From: Pseudofulvibacter geojedonensis
GTDB taxonomy: Bacteria; Bacteroidota; Bacteroidia; Flavobacteriales; Flavobacteriaceae
DNA: 64,000 bases
Direction of reading: 5' to 3'
Assembly (NCBI RefSeq): GCF_042675745.1
Contig: NZ_JBHTJM010000002.1
Coordinates: 434,001 to 498,000 of the forward strand
The position numbers were made by a program, and so were the translations under genes. The notes beneath the pieces were generated by a model. It was not told where the DNA came from and searched no databases. It saw only the letters and a list, made by a program, of their open reading frames with translations. Position 1 is the stretch's first letter, and every line of letters starts with the position of its first letter. Positions 59,717 through 64,000 of the stretch are shown here, piece after piece.

Positions 59717-60556
59717 ATGCCAATAGAAAACATTCCTGAAATCTATATTAAGGACAAAAAAGAAAATCAAGATTTATTCGTCTATGATTTTAAAATGACC
59801 AGCGATGTTGTTAAAAGCAAGGTGAATTTAGGAATGAATATGTTTAGCTTTTTACAAGTTGGCAAAAAACAAGTACACTTTGCAGGAACATCGGTTGCAG
59901 TAAATAAAGACCAATCCTTATTACTTAAAAAAGGAAATTGGCTTTGGACAGAGCTTTTAGACACTGAAGCCATTTATTATTGTAAGCTCTTCTTTTTTTC
60001 TGAAAAAAAACTCACAGATTTTTTAAGTAAATACACTAACAATGTAAAGCCGTATAAGGAAGATGTGCCTTATTTTGTAATCGAAAATGATGATTATTTA
60101 GGTGCTTTTATAAACTCTTTATCCTCTAGCACATTTATAAACCAAATATATAGCAGCGCGCTATTAGACTTAAAATTTGAGGAGATCATGCTATATTTGC
60201 TTAATAAATATGGTAATGAATTTGAATTTTATTTACACTCTTTGATATCCAAAGAAGTTTCACCATTCAAAGAAACAGTTGAAAGTAAAATATATTCGAA
60301 TTTAAAGTTGGAGGAAATTGCTTTTCTATGCAATATGAGCTTATCGACTTTTAAACGTCATTTCACTACAGAATATAATGCATCACCTGAAAAGTGGCTT
60401 CAAGACAAACGTCTGCAGAAAGCTAAAGAGCTTTTACAAGAAGGTAATTTAAAAGCTTCTGATATTTATTTAGATATTGGTTATAACAACCTATCTAACT
60501 TTAGTATAGCCTTTAAAAATAAGTTCGGGGTTAGTCCAACTGATATTTCTAATTAA
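59717..60556 (+). CDS. AraC-family transcriptional regulator
   Basis: The 279-aa protein has an N-terminal sensor-like domain (1-165) and a C-terminal AraC DNA-binding domain. The first helix-turn-helix is 'KLEEIAFLCNMSLSTFKRHF' and the second is 'KASDIYLDIGYNNLSNFSIAFK', ending in FGVSPTD. It is transcribed away from priA and lies 211 bases upstream of the aldehyde dehydrogenase gene on the same strand, which it probably controls. The inducer is unknown. Confidence 0.92.
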   Translation: MPIENIPEIYIKDKKENQDLFVYDFKMTSDVVKSKVNLGMNMFSFLQVGKKQVHFAGTSVAVNKDQSLLLKKGNWLWTELLDTEAIYYCKLFFFSEKKLTDFLSKYTNNVKPYKEDVPYFVIENDDYLGAFINSLSSSTFINQIYSSALLDLKFEEIMLYLLNKYGNEFEFYLHSLISKEVSPFKETVESKIYSNLKLEEIAFLCNMSLSTFKRHFTTEYNASPEKWLQDKRLQKAKELLQEGNLKASDIYLDIGYNNLSNFSIAFKNKFGVSPTDISN

Positions 60557-60695
60557 AAACAAAAAACACAAAGACTTAGTAATCAAAGTTTTACAAAAAA
60601 AACAAGTCGCCTCCACTCTAAAAGAAACACAATATTGACCTGTTTTCATAAGTTTATTGAGCTGTATCAGTAACTTAAGCAGTCAACTCTTGCCA

Positions 60696-60716
60696 TACAT
60701 TTGTACTGTAATTACA
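60696..60716 (+). promoter_or_regulatory. promoter and possible operator of the aldehyde dehydrogenase gene
   Basis: TACATTTG at 60696-60703 fits the -7 consensus. The palindrome TGTAATTACA at 60707-60716 overlaps the expected start point and could be an operator. The leader to the ATG is about 55-60 bases. Confidence 0.5.
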
Positions 60717-60767
60717 AACGCTTGTTTTAGCAAGCACTAATTAAGAATTAAAATTAAATATATAATT

Positions 60768-62270
60768 ATGGCAAATGTAACAAAACCTGTATTCAAAGAA
60801 AGATATGGGAACTTTATTGGAGGGAAATTCGTAGCTCCTGTAAAAGGTCAGTATTTTGATAATGTATCTCCAGTAGACGGTAAAGTATTTACCCAAGCAG
60901 CGCGTTCAACTCAAGAAGACGTTGATCTTGCATTAGACGCAGCACATGAAGCATTCTCATCTTGGAGCACAACTTCAGCAACCGAGCGTAGCAACATACT
61001 ATTAAAGATTGCACAAGTAATGGAAGATAACTTCGAGTACTTAGCGACTTTAGAAACTATTGACAACGGTAAACCAATCCGCGAGTCTCGTGCAGCAGAT
61101 ATTCCTTACTGTATAGATCACTTCCGTTATTTTGCAGGCATTATCCGTGCTGATGAAGGAAGTGTTTCTGAACACGACAAGAATACAGTAAGCATGATTT
61201 TACACGAACCTATAGGTGTAGTTGGAGAAATTATTCCTTGGAACTTTCCAATGTTAATGCTTGCTTGGAAAATTGCTCCAGCTTTAGCTGCAGGCTGTAC
61301 TGCTGTTGTTAAACCAGCAGAACAAACTCCTACTAGTGTTATGGCATTAATGGAACTTATAGGTGATATTTTACCTGCAGGTGTATTAAACATTGTAACT
61401 GGTTTTGGTGCAGAAGCAGGACAAGCTTTAGCTACGTCTAAACGTATTGCAAAACTTTCATTCACTGGTTCTACCGAAACAGGTCGTAAAGTTTTGCATA
61501 ATGCAGCAGAAAACATTATTCCAGTAACTATGGAATTAGGCGGTAAATCTCCAAACATTTTCTTCCCGTCAGTAGCAGATCAAGACGATGAATTCTACAG
61601 CAAAGCTATTGAAGGCGCGTTAATGTTCGCTCTTAACCAAGGTGAGATTTGCACATCACCATCTCGTATTTTAGTACACGAAGATATTGCTGATGATTTT
61701 ATTGCAAAAATGCAAGAACGTATGAGAGACATTAAAACAGGAAACCCATTAGATCCTGAAACTATGATCGGTTCTCAAGTGTCTAAAGCACAATACGAAA
61801 AAATCTTAGGGTACATCAACATTGGTAAAGAAGAAGGTGCAGAAGTATTAGCTGGTGGTGACGCCGGTAACTATGAAGGAGACCTTTCTGAAGGATACTA
61901 CATCCAACCTACGGTATTAAAAGGAGACAATAACATGCGTGTATTCCAAGAAGAAATTTTTGGACCAGTGGTAGCTTTAACAACATTCAGTTCTACTGAA
62001 GAAGCCATAGCTATCGCAAACGATACACCTTATGGGTTAGGTGCAGGAGTTTGGTCTCGTGATGCTCACGAATTATTCCAAGTTCCTCGTGCTATTCAAG
62101 CTGGTAGAGTTTGGGTAAACCAATACCATACCTATCCAGCTCATGCTCCTTTCGGAGGTGTTAAAGAATCAGGGTTTGGTCGTGAAAACCACAAAATGGC
62201 TTTAGACCACTACCGTGTTGTAAAAAACATGCTGATCTCTTACGACAAGAAACCTATGGGGTTCTTTTAA
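60768..62270 (+). CDS. NAD(P)-dependent aldehyde dehydrogenase
   Basis: The 500-aa protein is a full-length ALDH. It has the cofactor region 'PWNFPMLMLAWKIAPALAAG' and 'FTGSTETGRKV', the catalytic glutamate in 'TMELGGKSPNI' and the catalytic cysteine in 'NQGEICTSPSR'. It resembles the ExaC/AldB acetaldehyde-type group (ends in MLISYDKKPMGFF). Codon use is more GC-rich and regular than in its neighbours, as in highly expressed genes. An AraC regulator precedes it. Confidence 0.94.
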   Translation: MANVTKPVFKERYGNFIGGKFVAPVKGQYFDNVSPVDGKVFTQAARSTQEDVDLALDAAHEAFSSWSTTSATERSNILLKIAQVMEDNFEYLATLETIDNGKPIRESRAADIPYCIDHFRYFAGIIRADEGSVSEHDKNTVSMILHEPIGVVGEIIPWNFPMLMLAWKIAPALAAGCTAVVKPAEQTPTSVMALMELIGDILPAGVLNIVTGFGAEAGQALATSKRIAKLSFTGSTETGRKVLHNAAENIIPVTMELGGKSPNIFFPSVADQDDEFYSKAIEGALMFALNQGEICTSPSRILVHEDIADDFIAKMQERMRDIKTGNPLDPETMIGSQVSKAQYEKILGYINIGKEEGAEVLAGGDAGNYEGDLSEGYYIQPTVLKGDNNMRVFQEEIFGPVVALTTFSSTEEAIAIANDTPYGLGAGVWSRDAHELFQVPRAIQAGRVWVNQYHTYPAHAPFGGVKESGFGRENHKMALDHYRVVKNMLISYDKKPMGFF

Positions 62271-62298
62271 TTAATTAGTAGCAATTAAATTTCTGTAT

Positions 62299-62325
62299 AG
62301 CCCCAGACTAATCTGGGGCTTTCTT
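62299..62325 (+). terminator. intrinsic terminator after the aldehyde dehydrogenase gene
   Basis: AGCCCCAGA pairs with TCTGGGGCT around a four-base loop and is followed by TTCTT. Confidence 0.85.
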
Positions 62326-62365
62326 GTTAAAATCTAAAGCAGTAACTTTATAGAAACAAACTATT

Positions 62366-62869
62366 ATGAAAAAAACATTCTATCTATTTCGCTATATCAG
62401 CTGGATTGCCATTATAGGTTCGCTTCTTGGCTCTCTACTACTTTTTATTGTAGGTGCCTTAAAAACTATCAATGCTTTTAGGGTTGTTCTTTTCAATTAT
62501 ATTCCAAAAGACAAAGAACATTTACACACAGCAGATATTGCGACAACATATCTCATTAAATCTTTAGATACTTTTCTAATTGCTTTGGTACTTTTCATTT
62601 TTGCACACGGAGTGTATACCTTATTTATTTCAAACAAAAAATATGATGCTGGAAATGGTGTTTTAAAATGGATTAAAACACCAAACATTGGTCATTTAAA
62701 AAATGTACTTGCCGAAGTCATTGTCATCATTCTATTCGTTAAGTTCCTTGAAGTAGTATTTGTGAATATCGACAATCTTAAATGGGAAATAATAATACTC
62801 CCCGCTTCAATTGTTCTCCTAGCCCTTGGTTTAAAATTTTTAAGTCTCAATAAAGAAGAAGCAGAATAA
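62366..62869 (+). CDS. UPF0114 (YqhA) family membrane protein
   Basis: The 167-aa protein has about four membrane helices. The family motif is 'KSLDTFLIALVLFIFAHGVYTLFIS' near residues 66-90, followed by 'LKNVLAEVIVIILFVKFLEVV'. The function of the family is unknown. It follows the ALDH terminator, so it is a separate unit, and lies 66 bases before the right copy of the priA direct repeat. Confidence 0.85.
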   Translation: MKKTFYLFRYISWIAIIGSLLGSLLLFIVGALKTINAFRVVLFNYIPKDKEHLHTADIATTYLIKSLDTFLIALVLFIFAHGVYTLFISNKKYDAGNGVLKWIKTPNIGHLKNVLAEVIVIILFVKFLEVVFVNIDNLKWEIIILPASIVLLALGLKFLSLNKEEAE

Positions 62870-62934
62870 AATTATCGCCAAATGAGTAGAGGATTTGTAA
62901 AAGAAGAAGTTCCTTTTGTTATGTCAAGAGTACA

Positions 62935-63213
62935 TTTACCAAAAGGAACTGCCACACGCATACTAGGCAAAATAAACTTAGCCTCCTCTTCATTAATGCT
63001 ATATGTAAATAGCTTAATTAACGGAATGGGTAATATAACATCTATAAAATATCGCACTAAACAAATGTAAGTATTAGAGCTTGAATTTAAAATAGATTCA
63101 ATTGTATTAAAAACACTAGTTATTAACACCTCTACATTATTTGACTTTCATATTAAAAACAACTAATTTCGTTTAACTCCCGATAAAAAGATTAAAAAAC
63201 TCCTTTTATCTAA
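62935..63213 (-). pseudogene. duplicated priA 5' fragment (right copy of the direct repeat)
   Basis: On the minus strand this encodes the first 49 residues of PriA (from VRYFIDV to VAVPFGK) and then runs into unrelated sequence, so it cannot make a helicase. Compared with priA there are seven differences in the coding part. Six are third-position and silent; the other is Gly to Ser. The leader and promoter box are also copied and could still fire toward the UPF0114 gene. Confidence 0.9.
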
Positions 63214-63228
63214 ACATTAGCATTTATT

Positions 63229-64000
63229 ATGAAACAAAATATTACAACTTTATTGACTGTTCTATTGATCATAAACTTTAGTTTCTCTCAAATTCCGATT
63301 GAAGAATACCGTACAGAAATTGAAAATTTGAAAACAGAAAAGAAAATAAATGAATATTGGAATAAGCTTTATAAAATTGACCAAGATATTTTGATGAATA
63401 CAACCAATTTAAAAATTGCAGACAGTATTTCAATATCAAATATGATCAAAACTGCTCTACTTTTTGACATTTATGGAACTAAAGGATATAACCCTAATGG
63501 CACTAGTAGTCATATATCTATTATTAATCTTACTCATAATTATATAGGAGAAAGCCAAATAGCTTATTGGCCAATTATTAAAAAATGTGCAGAAATTGGA
63601 GGTGCCATTAATAGCTATGCAGGAAAATACCCTTCCTATGAGCTTGAAAGTGTTACGACTACTTTTTATAATTATTCTTTATTGAACCAAGAACAAAAGT
63701 ACCCTAAGCTTTTGAGTAAAATGAATGAAATAAAAACCGTAAATATTGTTGATAAACTTTTAAATTCTTTTAAGTATCAAAATCAAATGCGAGAATTATT
63801 TGAAGTTAAAGTTTTACATCATTGGCAACTTCAGTCATTTAAAAACCTAAAAGAAGAAGGGGTTTTCTCATTCGTAAAAATGTCGGATAATAATATATAC
63901 TTAAAAAAACATGGACGAGCACAAAAACTTGAACTAGTTAGAAATCAAGGGAAATCAAAAATATATAGAATAGAAAATGAACCTTTTGGTTGGAATTATA
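63229..64000 (+). CDS. secreted hypothetical protein, cut by the window edge
   Basis: From the ATG at 63229 the frame stays open to the window end (257 codons seen). It starts with a signal peptide (MKQNITTLL to FSFSQ). The mature part is rich in Lys, Asn and Ile, with no domain that I recognise ('NLTHNYIGESQIAYWPII' near residue 105). It begins 16 bases after the right priA repeat. Confidence 0.7.
   Translation, partial: MKQNITTLLTVLLIINFSFSQIPIEEYRTEIENLKTEKKINEYWNKLYKIDQDILMNTTNLKIADSISISNMIKTALLFDIYGTKGYNPNGTSSHISIINLTHNYIGESQIAYWPIIKKCAEIGGAINSYAGKYPSYELESVTTTFYNYSLLNQEQKYPKLLSKMNEIKTVNIVDKLLNSFKYQNQMRELFEVKVLHHWQLQSFKNLKEEGVFSFVKMSDNNIYLKKHGRAQKLELVRNQGKSKIYRIENEPFGWNY

Noticed and set aside
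62882..63070. Plus-strand 62-codon frame after the UPF0114 gene
   Set aside because: It runs antisense through the duplicated priA fragment, and its second half is simply the complement of that fragment.
59411..63213. The direct repeats were considered as ends of a transposon
   Set aside because: They are direct rather than inverted, contain the coding end of priA, and no transposase or integrase lies between them.

Overview
The window is AT-rich, densely packed DNA from a member of the Bacteroidota, most likely a marine Flavobacteriaceae. The signs are -7 promoter boxes of the TAnnTTTG type, SprB-type and PKD repeat proteins, a C-terminal type IX secretion (T9SS) sorting domain, a TonB-dependent receptor and the flavobacterial order rpsF-rpsR-rplI. 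I see no tRNA, rRNA, CRISPR array or transposase.

Layout. (1) 1-10.5 kb is a vitamin B12 uptake and cobinamide salvage locus. A BtuG-like surface lipoprotein and a BtuB-like receptor lie on the minus strand behind a cobalamin riboswitch. Diverging from them is a DUF71/Dph6-like ATPase, btuF, cobU, a second DUF71 ATPase, cobT, cobS and cobC. The run ends in a chimeric pseudogene made of a btuC 5' end joined to a third DUF71 gene. (2) 10.5-34.7 kb is one minus-strand polycistron of eight genes for exported proteins: a 1569-aa beta-rich protein, a fibronectin-III protein, a 2576-aa SprB-repeat T9SS adhesin, a PKD lipoprotein, a 1663-aa TANFOR protein with a metzincin protease site, an EndoU-type toxin, a small probable immunity protein and an outer-membrane barrel. 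It looks like a surface-displayed polymorphic toxin system and it separates the B12 genes from btuC-btuD. (3) 34.8-36.7 kb holds btuC and btuD; btuD has no normal start codon. (4) 36.8-42.9 kb has rmuC, a 740-bp intergenic region with two copies of a riboswitch-like three-way-junction element, and three exported proteins. (5) 43-50.5 kb has carB, rpmH, small membrane or secreted proteins, a half-size TauE/SafE, a lytic transglycosylase, a hydrolase and a GNAT protein. (6) 50.5-57 kb has an OmpA-family protein coupled to a collagen-like protein, hisS, a DUF6495 gene, rplI-rpsR-rpsF and a LytTR response regulator. (7) 57-64 kb has priA, then an AraC regulator, an aldehyde dehydrogenase and a UPF0114 gene, bracketed by a 279-bp direct repeat of the priA 5' end, and a truncated secreted protein at the window edge.

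How the genes work together. BtuG/BtuB capture and import corrinoids across the outer membrane, BtuF/C/D carry them across the inner membrane, and CobU/CobT/CobS/CobC rebuild the nucleotide loop. The adhesin operon appears to build a surface assembly that presents a protease and an EndoU RNase, with the cytoplasmic 97-aa protein as the likely antidote.

The strongest novelty candidates are the TANFOR/EndoU operon, the A-B-C super-repeat with partitioned cysteines in the adhesin, the tandem RNA elements at 38.36-38.57 kb, the btuC::DUF71 chimera and the priA-flanked cassette. All function calls rest on reading the sequence and on recalled family knowledge; no database search was run.
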